Source: Terrilactibacillus sp. S3-3
Lineage (GTDB): Bacteria > Bacillota > Bacilli > Bacillales > Sporolactobacillaceae
Direction: 5' to 3'
Assembly: GCA_030437565.1 (NCBI GenBank)
Contig: CP129291.1
Span: forward strand, 2,108,001 to 2,172,000
Length of the DNA: 64,000 bases
Below the pieces are notes generated by a model. That model ran no database searches. It saw nothing but the letters and a program-made list of their open reading frames with translations, and was not told where the DNA came from. The position numbers and the translations under genes are program-made. Shown one piece after another: positions 37,309-48,352 of this stretch; position 1 is the stretch's first letter; every line of letters starts with the position of its first letter.

Positions 37309-38599
37309 TTACTTTTTTTGGATCGCACAAGATGTCAATCCCTTTTCGTCAAAGTGTTCTCGCAGTGTTTCAGTAAAATCTTGCGTCGTCAGGCTCTCAA
37401 GAACCGGTATCAAGCGAAACAGATCCATCTGATTGAATCGATAGCGGGTAAACTGATTGGCGATAAATTCCAAAGAATTAAATGCCCGCAAGATGGTGCC
37501 GATCCGCTTCTTTCTCGCCCTTTCAAATGCGGCTTCATTGATCGGCTCATTTTTAAAAGCGTTGATCATTTGCTGAAGCCGGTCAATTAACGTGATCATC
37601 AGGTTCTTTTGTATTGCCGCCGATGATCGAAAAGCCGAATGCCGCTTCTTCGGTATAATCAAATGAAAAACTTTCATCGATCAATCCTTCGGCAATTAGC
37701 ATCTGGTAGTTCTCCGTTCCGCGGCCAAACATCAGTTCAAGCAAAAGCCTGACGGTGAGCTCATGGGCCATGAGCGCCTTCCCTGACCGGCCGGTATGAC
37801 CTTCTTTAAAACCAATCAAACATTTCGGTGTTTGCACCGCCATTTGAATCCGCGACGATTTTTTCGCCGCAGCAGGACTCTCCTCAGGGTAGCGGCGTTC
37901 GATCGGCTGCTCGCTCTTATAACCTTTTGGTTCTTGATTTTTTTCGACAAGTGCTAAAATTTTCTCCGGATCAACGGGCCCGGTAATGAACAGCAGCATA
38001 TTGCTCGGATGGTAGAACGTATGATAACAATCGAACAGCAGCTCTTTCGTAATGCGGGCGATCGATTCCACAGTCCCGGCAATATCAATTTTATCGGATG
38101 CTTCTCATACATATTGGCAATCAATCCATAGTAGACGCGCCAGTCCGGATCATCATCATACATCCGGATTTCCTGGCCGATAATCCCTTTTTCCTTTTCA
38201 ACACTCTTGTCCGTCCAAGCCGGTGTCTGTACAAAATCAAGCAAAGTTTCCAGATTTTGTTCAACTTGCGATGTCGTTGAAAATAAGTAGGCCGTTCGAT
38301 TGAAAGACGTAAAGGCGTTGGCCTGCGCCCCCTGTTCGCCAAACTGCTGGAAAACATCCGAGCCGTCCGGCATTTCAAACATTTTATGTTCAAGAAAATG
38401 GGCGATACCATCCGGCACTTTCAGCCAATCCTTCCCGGGAGGCTTGAAATGGTTGTCGATCGATCCATATTTCGTCGTAAATGTGGCGAAGGTCTTATTG
38501 AAGGCCTTGGGAAGAATATAGACGTCCAATCCGTTCGCCAAACGCTGATAAAAAAGTGTTTCATCAAGCTGCTTAAAGGTTTGTTTGTTTCTCCATCAT
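37309..38599 (-). CDS. ymfH: M16 zinc peptidase YmfH (three or more frameshifts)
   Basis: Pitrilysin/insulinase-family peptidase. The start MEKQT overlaps the ymfF stop (ATGA). A 4-bp tandem (CAAACAAACC near 38576) breaks it from FKQLDETLFYQRLANGLDVY. Then LPKAFNKTFATFTTKYGSID, the zinc motif HFLEH in GIAHFLEHKMFEMPDG and the downstream Glu region EKEKGIIGQEIRMYDDDPDW. Later slips near 38070 and 37640 join the C-terminal half (EGHTGRSGKALMAHELTVRL, LREHFDEKGLTSCAIQKK). About 429 residues. Catalytic partner of the non-catalytic YmfF. Confidence 0.9.
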
Positions 38600-39876
38600 G
38601 CCACCGCCTCGCCCTGCAGGAAAAAGATCGTATCCAAGCACGTTTTTTTGGCAACATCGATAATCTCTTCTTTCGTAACGCTGTCAATATGTTTCAGCCA
38701 ATCCTCAATCGACCGCGATTCGCCTGACAGCACCTTCTGATATAAAATATTGATGATCGCGAGCGGGTTATCCAGCGCTTCAAGAATCGCATTCTTCAGC
38801 AGAGATTTGGTCAAATCCACCTCATGGGCGGTAAAGTCCCCGTCCTGTATAGCCTGAAGCTGATCTTTAATGATTTTAACCGCCTGATCATAGTTTGAAA
38901 ATTCGATGCCGCTCATCACGATGACGAATCCCTTATAACTCTCATAACTAGATGACGCATAATAAGCAAGGCTTGCTTTCTCGCGCACATTCATAAACAG
39001 CTTGGAATGAGGAAAACCGCCGAATAAACCGTTAAAAACTTGAGAGGCGTCATACAGTCTATCCCCCATGACAACGTTTGTGCGAAAACCAAGGTTCAGT
39101 TTGCCTTGTTTGATCGATTGCCGTTCTTCCACAACGCGTACTTCATCCGGTACGCGTCCGGCCACCGTCCGAGACCGGACGGCTTCTTCTCTTCCTTCAA
39201 ACACAAAACCGGTTTTCACTTGGCGAAAGACGGACTCGGCGTTGACCTCGCCGACGACATAAAGATCGACTTTATCCTTTTTCAAAAAATCAAGATAATA
39301 TTGATAAAGTGATTCGGCCGTTACCTCTTCCACTTCTTTTTCATAGCCGTAAGTATGTAAATGATAGGTCTCATCCTTGCACATTTCATCAATCAGCCTT
39401 TGGCTGGCATAACGCATTTTATCATCAAATACCGATTCTATTCGCTGCTTCAGTGCGCGCTTTTCTCGCTCAACCGTCGCCTCGTCAAAAGCACGGCCGT
39501 CTGCAAGCGGGTGAAAAATAAGATCCGACAGTAACTGCAGCGCTTCATGAAGCAATGGGGACGTATCTGAAAGAAAACGTTCACCCGCAACGGTTAACGA
39601 AAAACTGACAACATGCTGGTCGCCGCGCTTCGACAATCCGGACGACAAGGAGGCTCCGTACAAATTATCCAGCCGGGCCTGCAGAAGCTGCTGAGTCGGG
39701 TATTTTTTGGCTGCACTTCTTAATACATAAGACAGAATAGCCCGCTTTGTGACCGTTTGTTTGTCCAAATCCGATTTAAACAGTAATAAAATCGTGTTTG
39801 TCTTGAATTTATCAGTGGGAACGACGTGGCAGTCAAGACCGCCTATCCTCTGCACCTGCTCATTCAATTCATTCAT
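38596..39876 (-). CDS. ymfF: M16-family non-catalytic subunit YmfF
   Basis: 426 residues, intact. M16 fold but with no HxxEH zinc site: the N-terminal half reads TILLLFKSDLDKQTVTKRAI where active members have the motif. Conserved features are NLYGASLSSGLSKRGDQHVV and YYASSSYESYKGFVIVMSGI. The start MNELNEQVQRIGGLDCHVVP at 39876 is chosen because AAGGGG is well spaced; an ATG at 39888 overlaps it. It is translationally coupled to ymfH, so a two-subunit peptidase is likely (family analogy with AlbE/AlbF-type pairs). Confidence 0.88.
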   Translation of the reverse strand: MNELNEQVQRIGGLDCHVVPTDKFKTNTILLLFKSDLDKQTVTKRAILSYVLRSAAKKYPTQQLLQARLDNLYGASLSSGLSKRGDQHVVSFSLTVAGERFLSDTSPLLHEALQLLSDLIFHPLADGRAFDEATVEREKRALKQRIESVFDDKMRYASQRLIDEMCKDETYHLHTYGYEKEVEEVTAESLYQYYLDFLKKDKVDLYVVGEVNAESVFRQVKTGFVFEGREEAVRSRTVAGRVPDEVRVVEERQSIKQGKLNLGFRTNVVMGDRLYDASQVFNGLFGGFPHSKLFMNVREKASLAYYASSSYESYKGFVIVMSGIEFSNYDQAVKIIKDQLQAIQDGDFTAHEVDLTKSLLKNAILEALDNPLAIINILYQKVLSGESRSIEDWLKHIDSVTKEEIIDVAKKTCLDTIFFLQGEAVA

Positions 39877-40044
39877 GTTTTTTTTCATCCCCTTCGCAAA
39901 TAAAACTGGCCGCTTCATTGTCATTGTACCCCAATCGCCTTCACACTAGCCAGCCAAAGCCGGCTAAAATTTCATGGCAAAACGGGGAGCGGCAAGGCAG
40001 CCAGCCAGCTATTCCGGTCACCGGTTTTTCTGAAAAATAACAAC

Positions 40045-42375
40045 CTAACTTGGGCGGGACGACGCCTCGTCATCCTGCTTAGATATGAGCACCGTTCTTG
40101 GCTTGCTCCCTTCATAGGGGCCGACAATCTGCCGCTCCTCCATCGCATCAATCAATCTGGCTGCCCGCGCATAGCCGATGCGAAGCCGGCGCTGCAGCAT
40201 GGATACGGATGCCGTCTGCATATCGATTACCAATTGCACTGCATCATCAAAAAGCTCATCATCCACTTTTTCACTGGTTTTATCGGGCTCATCGGTCGGC
40301 ATCATATCCTCGCGATACTGTGCCTTTTGCTGAGCGATCACAAAATTAACGACGGCTTCGACTTCATCATCGGAGAGAAACGCCCCTTGAATTCTGGTCG
40401 GTTTCGAAGCGCCAATCGGCAGAAACAGCATATCTCCTTTGCCGAGCAGTTTCTCCGCTCCTCCCGAATCCAGAATCGTCCGCGAGTCCATCATTGACGA
40501 GACACTGAAGGCAATTCTTGAAGGAATATTGGCTTTGATGACGCCTGTAATGACATCGACGGAAGGCCGTTGTGTAGCAATGATAAGAGATGGATGCCGG
40601 CTGCCCTCGCCATTTGCGCCAGGCGCGTGATCGTCTCTTCGACATCTTTTGACGCCACCATCATCAGATCGGCAAGTTCATCAATGATGACGACAATGTA
40701 CGGCATCAGCGGCTGATCACCGTTATTTTCTTCATTATATTTTTTAACATGAGAATTATAACTTTCCAAATTGCGCGTTCCGCTGTCAGAAAATAACTCA
40801 TAGCGCCGTTCCATTTCTCCGACAACTTTTTTCAGCGCCTGAGCCGCTTTGCCCGGATTCGTGACAACAGGGGTTAAAAGGTGTGGTATTCCGTTGTAAA
40901 CATTTAACTCAACCATTTTCGGGTCAATCATCAACAGCTTCACTTCGTGCGGTTTCGTCCGCATTAAAAGGCTGGTAATAATGCTGTTGATACAGACGCT
41001 CTTCCCGCTTCCTGTCGCGCCGGCCACAAGCAGGTGCGGCATTCTATTCAGATCAGCAAGAATCGGCTCTCCGGAGATGTCCCGGCCAAGTCCGATGGAA
41101 AGTTTTGATTTCTGTTTTTTGGCATTTTCCGATTCCAGTACTTCACGCAGTCCGACCATCGCGATTTCCTGATTAGGAACTTCAATGCCGACGGCCGACT
41201 TCCCGGGGATAGGCGCTTCAATCCGGATATCTTTGGCCGCGAGCGCAAGCGCCAAATCATCACTCAGGCTGATGATCTTACTCACTTTCACGCCGATGTC
41301 CGGATGCACTTCATAACGCGTGACGGCCGGGCCTAAATGCACTTTTTTGACTCTTGCCCTCACACCGAAGCTCTCAAACGTTCTTTCCAGCGTATGGACA
41401 TTTTCGGCAATATGTTTCTTTTCATTGCTTTGCGCATTTTTTTTTTTTTCGGATGGTTGAGTAATTCAATCGAAGGCAGCTGGTAATCTATATTTTCAAC
41501 CGATGCCATCGTGAACGCCGGTGCCTCATTTTCACTCGCAGGCGGCGCTCCTTCAAGATGCGGCTCATCGCCGCTGTTTTCTTGTTGAACGTTTCAGAGG
41601 CGGTTTCATTGAAATCATGGATGATCGGCGCTTCTTCGTTTTTTTCTCTGCTTCAACCGCTTCATTCGCCAATTTCGCCCGCCTTTGCTGTTCCCGTTCC
41701 TCGCGCTGCTTATCGCGGGCGGCTTTTTTTACCTTTCGTCTGGCAGCCAGCCTTTTTTTTTGGCCGGCGCCTATTTTTGCAAAAACTTTGAACAGTCCTC
41801 CTAAGAGTTTCTTTGCCGTGTCTCTAAGCGACCGCCCGGTGATAAGGATAAAAGAAATGATAATCAAAAAAGCGGCCATGAACAACGTGCCTTGAGTTGA
41901 GAACAAAAAATAGAAAAAGGCAAAGCCGACGGCACCGATCATGCCGCCGCCAAGCCCTTGATTCACAATCGCACCTGTTAGCTGCCCCTTGTAAAGGGCG
42001 AATGTATTCATCATCACCGATGTATTTTCCCATTTATTATTATAGGCCGAAAGCTCTTCAAACAATCTGACATGGCTGAGCAGGAGAAGCAAACACAAAT
42101 AAATAAATGCCGGTCAATCGCCTTGAAAAAAAGACGGGCTGTTTTCTTTTGACGATATAATAGATTGATAGAATGAGAGAAAAAAGAAACAAAATCATAT
42201 ACCAATCGCCGGCTAAAAAGCGGCATGCCTGAACAAGCACCTGGCCCACCGCCCCGAGGCCGGCAATGCCGATGCATGTCAGCGAGAACATCACCAGCCC
42301 GCCGACTTCATAAAAGAATGTTTCTTTCCATCCCTTCTTTAATTGGCTTTTTTTTCTTCTCTTTTTTTTAGCCAT
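40045..42375 (-). CDS. spoIIIE: FtsK/SpoIIIE DNA translocase (four or more frameshifts)
   Basis: Pumps DNA through the division or sporulation septum. The N-terminus [20 protein letters not shown] is followed by four hydrophobic helices, with a slip near 42070. A Lys/Arg/Glu-rich linker follows (slips near 41565 and 41450). The motor domain has Walker [21 protein letters not shown] and Walker [21 protein letters not shown]. After slips near 40590 and 40490 the C-terminal winged-helix gamma domain is [20 protein letters not shown]. About 777 residues, close to SpoIIIE. Reading alone cannot separate the vegetative FtsK-like role from the sporulation role; the position is that of spoIIIE. Confidence 0.93.
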
Positions 42376-42407
42376 TCTTTCCACACCTCAGGTTTTCTAA
42401 ATAGATA

Positions 42408-42429
42408 AAGCAGCTTTAATAAGCTGCTT
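42408..42429 (-). terminator. Weak terminator between ylzJ and spoIIIE
   Basis: AAGCAGCTT / AAGCTGCTT stem (9 bp, 4-nt loop) followed on the minus strand by TATCTATTT. Confidence 0.5.
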
Positions 42430-42493
42430 CCGTCGTCCTTCCGCCATCTCAGGTCTGATTAACAGGATGTCTTTCTTCTAATTTACCTTAATT

Positions 42494-42723
42494 TTATTCA
42501 TTTAGCAAAGGTTTCATCGTGATATTTGTCCCCGGCTGAAATCGCTGATCGAGGAAATCATGCGGATTAGAGCTGATCAGCTGACGATTTTTTTATAATG
42601 ATTCGTTCCGGCCGCCTCAACGATCAATTTGACTCCTTCCACTTCCATTGTCATTTGCGCCTCCGCTTTTTCGTCATCTTCAGCAAAAACCAATTCCAGT
42701 GGATAAATCGTGTACAGCATCAT
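42494..42723 (-). CDS. ylzJ: YlzJ-like small protein (one frameshift)
   Basis: About 76 residues of unknown function: [39 protein letters not shown], a slip near 42590, then [20 protein letters not shown] and a stop at 42494. The pattern [11 protein letters not shown]...VEGVKLIVE...[11 protein letters not shown] matches YlzJ of B. subtilis, which is also found directly behind tepA. The start overlaps the tepA stop (ATGA). Confidence 0.8.
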
Positions 42724-43468
42724 TGTACCACCTGCTCATTTCCATCTTTGCCTGCTTCAATCAGTTCGTTCAACTTTTTCAGCGATTCGCCTAGTCCGCC
42801 GACTTCATCGATCAGCCCAAAATTGACGGCTTCTTCACCGATCACGTTCGTCCCGATATCCCTTGCCAAATTGCCGCGGCTAACCATTAATTCTTTATAC
42901 ATATCCGCCGAAATTTTAGAGTGTTTCACAACAAATTGCGTGATTCGGTCCTGCATTTTTTCAAGATATTCAAATGTCTGCGGCACACCGATCACAAGGC
43001 CGGTTAAACGAACGGGATGAATCGTCATCGTCGCACTTTCGGCAATAAAGGAATAATTCGAAGCAACCGCAATCGGAACGCCGATGGAATGCCCCCCCCG
43101 CCAAGGACAAGTGTGACGGTCGGCTTGGAAAGCGTGGCAATCATTTCCGCAATCGCCAGCCCCGCTTCAACATCGCCGCCAACCGTATTTAAGATTACCA
43201 TCAGGCCTTCGATTTGCTCGCTTTGTTCAATTGCGACAAGCTGCGGAATTAAGTGTTCATATTTAGTCGTTTTATTTTTAGGCGGCAGGGCCAAGTGCCC
43301 TTCGATTTGTCCGACAATGGTTAAGCAATGAATATTGGAAGGGGTCGGTTCGGGCGCTGCTGTTTGCCCCAATTTTTGAATCTGATTTAAAATGGCAGTT
43401 TGTTCCGAAGCCTCTTGACTTTCAGTTTCCAATTCTTTCTCCTGCTTTCCATCTTGCTTATTAAGCAT
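42720..43468 (-). CDS. tepA: ClpP-like serine protease TepA/YmfB (one frameshift)
   Basis: ClpP-fold protease of the TepA subfamily, cytosolic or membrane-associated. An acidic N-terminus ([20 protein letters not shown]) is followed by [20 protein letters not shown]. The catalytic Ser region should read [20 protein letters not shown] but is broken in a run of eight C (43093-43100). The frame resumes as [14 protein letters not shown] with the His of the triad, and the Asp region is [15 protein letters not shown]. About 249 residues. Followed by ylzJ with a 4-bp overlap. Confidence 0.92.
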
Positions 43469-43557
43469 AGCAGTGTCTCTCCTTTTTTTACCGAGTTCAT
43501 CTTCCGTATCTTTAGTATTTGAAAGAGAGCCGCTTTTGATTCTCTTTTTTACAATGT

Positions 43558-44223
43558 ATCGAGTAGGAGGCTAATCATTAATTGATTAGCCGACCTCTCA
43601 CACCACCGTACTTACGGTTCCGTATACGGCGGTTCCATAATTTGCGTGCATGCGCACGATTCTGCATCCATCGTTCCGTGTTTTCGTTACTCAGCACTCC
43701 TGCATTCCTTTCGACTTCCAGCCTATCCTCTTGCAGGCAGTCATCTTTTGATGTATTCTGCTTTCTCCGCAACGACTCCACCTCCCGATTTCTTCAGATT
43801 TAGTTAGGGTTCGGTCCTTCACTTCAACTGTGGTTGAAACTACTATGACCTCTGCTGACTGCTAGCCATTCATCCAGGCCTTGTCTTTTAGGACTTGTGC
43901 TCGGATTGCGTCTGTAGGAAATTTATCCTTCTTGTCGGACGCCCTGACGAGACCTCTCCGGGTAAGAATGACAACTTTTCTTCCATCTGACCGCCGCATA
44001 AACTGATTGGGGTTCGGGCAGTATCGGACTTCACCTTGTTTGGCAGGTTTATCCGCCCCTGACCAGCCTTACTATGCGATTCTTGTTCATCGGTCCAGAA
44101 GTTTGCCTCCGACTTCCTTCAGATTCCGCCTCACGGCGGACAGCTCGTCATTGGCTAACAGTTCCTACTGCCAAGGCCTGCAGCGGACTTTCACCGCCTA
44201 GCTGTCACCCATACCGGGCGCAC
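43558..44223 (-). mobile_element. Group IIC intron, reverse transcriptase deleted
   Basis: On the minus strand the element opens with GTGCGCCCGGTATGGGTGAC and ends with domains V and VI. DV (about 43635-43600) is GAACCGCCGTATACGGAACC...GTACGGTGG, with the CGC catalytic triad of class C. DVI ends CCTCCTACTCGAT at 43558. Internal pieces GAATCTGAAGGAAG, GGCAAACTTC, TTCTTACCCGGAGAGGTCT and GTCAGCAGAGGTCATAGTA match my memory of the Oceanobacillus IIC ribozyme. It lies immediately behind the rnjB terminator, the insertion habit of class C introns. The total of 666 nt leaves no room for a complete RT. Confidence 0.85.
43578..43781 (-). pseudogene. Residual N-terminal codons of the intron reverse transcriptase
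   Basis: MESLRRKQNTSKDDCLQEDR and LEVERNAGVLSNENTERWMQ correspond to the first 40 or so residues of group II intron RT/maturases. It then runs straight into domain V sequence. GGGAGG precedes the ATG. All RT, maturase and endonuclease domains are absent, so mobility or splicing help would need another intron's protein. Confidence 0.75.
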
Positions 44224-44224
44224 C

Positions 44225-44262
44225 AAAAAAAAAAACGAGCCGGAATTTTGTTCCGGCTCGTT
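44225..44262 (-). terminator. Rho-independent terminator of rnjB
   Basis: A 12-bp perfect stem AACGAGCCGGAA / TTCCGGCTCGTT with a 5-nt loop and a run of 11 T on the minus strand. It lies 4 bp after the rnjB stop and 1 bp before the intron 5' end. Confidence 0.93.
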
Positions 44263-44266
44263 TTTT

Positions 44267-45941
44267 CTAAAATTCCATGATAATTGGCAGTATCATTGGA
44301 CGGCGTTTGGTTTTTTTTTTTCGAAAAGATAACGGCTTAAAGCATCTCTGATACCATTTTTAAGCGATGACCACTCGGATACGTGCTGCATCAAAGCCTG
44401 AGACAGCACTTCTGACACAATATGATTAGCTTCTTCAAGCAATTTTTCCGATTCACGGACATAGACAAATCCGCGTGTAATAATTTCCGGACCGGAAAGG
44501 ATTTGTTTTGTCTGCCGGCCAAGCGTCACAACAACGATGACGGTGCCGTCTTGCGCGAGCAGCCGGCGATCTCTTAAAACAATGTTGCCGACATCCCCGA
44601 CGACGCCAAGGCCGTCAACCAGTAATTGGCCGGCCGGAACTTTTTCCGTCTGCCTGGCTTCGCCGTTTGTAAATTCAACAACATCACCTTTGTCGAGCAG
44701 AAAGACATGATGGCTCGGCATTCCCATAGAAACGGCGATATCTTGATGGGCTTTCAGCATTTTGAATTCACCGTCAATCGGTATCAAATAGTCCGGCCTG
44801 ACAAGCTGGAGCATCAGCTTCAGTTCGTCGGCCGCAGCATGTCCGGAAACATGGACCGCGCTCCCGTAAATGACTTCGACACCTCGCCTCATCAAGTCGT
44901 CAATGGCTTTTGTCACGGTTTTCTCATTGCTTGGTGTCAATGAAGCCGCATAAATAAACAAATCATTTTCTTTCAATTTCAAGCGTTTGTGCGAATGATT
45001 AGCGATACGGGTTAGGGGTGTAATGGGATCGCCATCTGGACCACTGGTTAAAACAGCTAATTCTTTATCTTCAAGTTTTGCTGTCTTGTCCCAGGCAACA
45101 AAAGTGTGCTTTGGAACTTTCAGATAGCCTTCTTTCAGTGCAATCGATACGATCCGTTCCAAATAACGGCCGTCAATCGTAACTTTGCGGTGATTTGCCA
45201 CAGCGACATCGATAAACTGCTGAATGCGATGAATATTAGTAGCATGGAGCGATGTCACAATTCTGCCTTTCGCATAATAAAAAATGTGGCTGAAGCGATC
45301 GCCGACAACGGCGTCCGATGGCGTTTTTCCAGGTATTTCAGCATGTTTGCTATCGGAAAGCAAGCAGAGAACACCTTGGTCGCCGATCCGGGATATCTTG
45401 CTTATATCCGTTCTCTTGCCGTCAACGGGTGTATAATCAAACTTAAAATCACCAGTATGAACGATGGCACCTTGAGATGTATGGATAGCAAGTCCAATCG
45501 AATCCGGAACGCTATGGTTTGTCCGAAAGAAGGAGATCGTCTGATGACCTAATCGCAGGTCTTTATCAGGATCGATCGTCACAAATCTGTCCTTATAAAT
45601 CCCTTTCCCGATTCCTTCAAACTTTCTTTCAAAAGGGCGAGAGTCAGCTTCGTGCCGTATACAGGAGCCCTTAGTTTTTTCAACAAATATGGAAGGCCGC
45701 CGATATTCACATAGTGGCCATGTGTCAAAAAAACAGCCTTGATTTGATCACGGTGCTCGATCAAATACGTGGCATCCGGAATCACTGTATCGACTCCTAG
45801 CATATCCTCGTGCGGATGCATAAGCCCCGCATCAATAACATAAATGTCATGATTCACTTCAATGACTGTCATATTATTGCCAATTTCACCAACGCCGCCC
45901 ATTGCATAAATCTTCACGTCATCATTTCTAACATGTGACAA
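44267..45941 (-). CDS. rnjB: Ribonuclease J2 (two frameshifts)
   Basis: Metallo-beta-lactamase/beta-CASP RNase, normally the weak partner of RNase J1. The TTG start (AGGAGG at 8 bp) gives MSHVRNDDVKIYAMGGVGEI. The canonical HxHxDH motif reads LTHGHYVNIGGLPYLL, so the Asp and last His are replaced, in line with a J2-type subunit. A slip near 45585 joins KGFIRTDL to the long C-terminal frame (SIGLAIHTSQGAIVHTGDFK, YGSAVHVSGHAAADELKLML). A run of ten T near 44320 hides the true C-terminus, RRPMILPIIMEF, ending at 44267. About 557 residues. Confidence 0.92.
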
Positions 45942-46147
45942 TGGGCATTCCTCCTATTAAGTTGAGCAGTCATCGTTTCACCCGAACTAATCATTGTCTT
46001 TATTATACCTAAAGATAAAATCAAAGTACAATTTAAAGTGAAAAAAAAAAAATCACTTTTCAAAATGCCCGCAGCGAAATCCGCCGACAGCAAAGCAACG
46101 CCGCCCTCTACCCTAGTATTTACCTCATTTCGTTCATTACAGCAAAA

Positions 46148-46178
46148 AACGGGAAAACCCGATAGCGGCTTTCCCGTT
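46148..46178 (-). terminator. Rho-independent terminator of dapA
   Basis: AACGGGAAA / TTTCCCGTT stem with a 13-nt loop, followed by TTTTTTGC on the minus strand. Confidence 0.8.
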
Positions 46179-46192
46179 TTTTTCTGCTGTGA

Positions 46193-47074
46193 TCATTTAT
46201 TTTGAATGTATTGATGATAAACCTCTAAAAGCGAAGTCTTTTCTTCAGACGTAAGCGGCACAATCGGCAAACGGAAACCGCCGACTTCGACGCCGGCCTC
46301 ATTCAGAAGCGTTTTGACAGGCGCCGGACTCGGCGCGGCAAACAACTCGCGCATCAGCGGCAGCATCGCTAAGTGCATCCGGGCGGCTTTTGCATGTTCG
46401 CCATTCAAAAACGCATCAATCATCGCCTTCATGTCCGGTCCGATCACATGGGAGGCAACGGAGATGACCCCTTGGCCGCCGATGGCCAAAACAGGCAGCG
46501 TGAGCCCGTCGTCGCCGCTGTATAAATGAAAGTCACCGGAAGTCTCGCGAATGATCTCAGCCATTTGGTCAAGATTGCCGCTCGCTTCTTTGACTCCCGC
46601 AACATTGTCAATTTTGGAGAGTTCAATGATTGTCTTCGCTGCAATATTGACCGATGATCGTCCCGGAATATTATAAACAATAATCGGCAGGTTGACACTC
46701 TCGGCGATCGTTTTAAAATGTTCGTACAGCCCGGCTTGATTCGGTTTATTGTAATAAGGGGCAACCGCCATGATCCCGTCGACACCAAGCGCTTCCGCCC
46801 GTTTCGAAAATTCAGCTGTTTTCAGGGTATCATTGCTGCCGGTGCCGACAATCACTTTCGCCCGGCCGCGAGCGGCTTTCACAACATGTTCAAAAAGCAC
46901 GAGTTTTTCGTCAGGCGACAATGTCGGCGATTCACCGGTCGTCCCCGCGACAACAATCCCTTCCGTATTATTTTCGATCAAATAGTTTACAAGTTCCGTC
47001 GTCCGTTCAAGGCTTACCTGCCCGTTTTCGTCAAACGGCGTGACCATCGCTGTCAATAGTCTGCCAAAGTCCAT
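46193..47074 (-). CDS. dapA: 4-hydroxy-tetrahydrodipicolinate synthase
   Basis: First committed step of the lysine/DAP/dipicolinate branch: condenses pyruvate with aspartate semialdehyde. 293 residues, intact TIM barrel: start MDFGRLLTAMVTPF, GTTGESPTLSPDEK, the catalytic Tyr in IIVYNIPGRSS and the Schiff-base Lys in NVAGVKEASGNLDQM. GGAGTGA precedes the ATG. The start overlaps the end of dapG by 22 bp, so the operon asd-dapG-dapA is translationally linked. Confidence 0.97.
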   Translation of the reverse strand: MDFGRLLTAMVTPFDENGQVSLERTTELVNYLIENNTEGIVVAGTTGESPTLSPDEKLVLFEHVVKAARGRAKVIVGTGSNDTLKTAEFSKRAEALGVDGIMAVAPYYNKPNQAGLYEHFKTIAESVNLPIIVYNIPGRSSVNIAAKTIIELSKIDNVAGVKEASGNLDQMAEIIRETSGDFHLYSGDDGLTLPVLAIGGQGVISVASHVIGPDMKAMIDAFLNGEHAKAARMHLAMLPLMRELFAAPSPAPVKTLLNEAGVEVGGFRLPIVPLTSEEKTSLLEVYHQYIQNK

Positions 47075-48333
47075 GCGCCTTCACTCCTATTAAAATGATT
47101 CGTTTCAATTTCGTTATCTGCTTGCTCCAAATAGAACGCTCTATGCAATGCATTGACCGCATCATTCATTCTTTCTTGTTTGACCAGAACCCAGATTGTG
47201 CTGTGTGAATCGGCCGATTGCAAAATCTGGATGCCTTCCTGAGTCAGGGCATTGACGATTCTGGACGCAACCCCAGGAGTGCCTGCCATGCCGGCGCCAA
47301 CGGCGGAAACCTTGGCACATCCGGTCAGGACATCAGGCGAATAGCCCAGTTCATTAAGGGTGCGGACTGCAAGTTCGGTTGCGTCTTCCGGTACGGTGTA
47401 GACGGCACCGTTGGGGCTGATATTAATTAAATCCACACTGATTTGCTGTTCAGCCATCGCTTTGAATACTTTGGCCTGCAAATCGTATTCACCCTTTCGC
47501 GCTCTGACTCGAATTTGCGTGACACCCTTGACATAGGTGATGCCGGTGATCGGACGTTCCTGGATATCCTGGCCATGGCCCGCCTTTTTTATCGTGGTGA
47601 CAAGCGTGCCAAGATCTTCGGAAAGTGTCGAACGGATATGGATCGGAATCTTGGCATTCATGGCAATTTCGACCGCCCTTGGGTGAATCACTTTAGCACC
47701 TTGATAGGCTAAGTTGCAAATCTCATTGTAAGTCAAGACGGAAAGCGGCCTCGCATCGCTGACGATCCGCGGATCAGCCGTCATCACGCCGTTCACGTCG
47801 GTAAAAAATATCAATCCACTCTGCCTGCAGCGCCGCCCCTAGAGCGGCGGCCGATGTATCGCTTCCGCCCCGTCCAAGCGTCGTAATGTCGCCATCTTTG
47901 GTTATGCCTTGAAAACCGGCGACAACAACAACATCCAGTTTTTTCAGGTATTCGAGCACGCGCTCCACTTTCATCTCGGTGATCCTGGCATTCGTAAATC
48001 CGTCGTTTGTGCGGAACCCGGCCTGGCCCCCGGTCAGCGCTTCCGCCTTGATACCCGATGCCTTTAATAAATTCGAAAAAAAAAACAACCATCGAGATGG
48101 TTTTCGCCGCAAGACATCAAAATATCTCTTTCTCTAGGTGAGCTTTTTGGCAAATCGATCAGGCTGAGAAGCGTATCTGTCGCGTACGGGGCGCCGGCAC
48201 GGCCCATTGCCGAGACAACGACAACCACCTTATAGCCGCCCGCCACCGCCTTCGAAATATGTTCGACAGCTCTCTGACGCGTTTCTTCTGTCTGTACCGA
48301 TGTTCCGCCAAACTTTTGCACAATGATTTTCAC
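47053..48333 (-). CDS. dapG: Aspartate kinase I, DAP-sensitive type (two frameshifts)
   Basis: Phosphorylates aspartate. The start MKIIVQKFGGTSVQTEETR carries the KFGGTS kinase motif. A run of ten A at 48078-48087 breaks the frame at ILMSCGENISMVVFFSNLLK. The middle frame shows TTLGRGGSDTSAAALGAALQ. A slip near 47800 leads to FTDVNGVMTADPRIVSDARP. Two ACT domains close the protein (ITGITYVKGVTQIRVRARKG and SAVGAGMAGTPGVASRIVNA). About 426 residues. The position downstream of spoVFB and asd is that of the DAP-regulated isozyme of B. subtilis; no lysine riboswitch was seen. Confidence 0.93.
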
Positions 48334-48352
48334 AGCGCTCTTCCCTTTCCTC

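Noticed and set aside
44007..44280. Small plus-strand frames at 44.0-44.3 kb
   Set aside because: They lie inside the group II intron ribozyme and read its antisense strand.
48334..48352. Lysine riboswitch ahead of dapG
   Set aside because: Only 19 bp separate asd and dapG and no leader is present.
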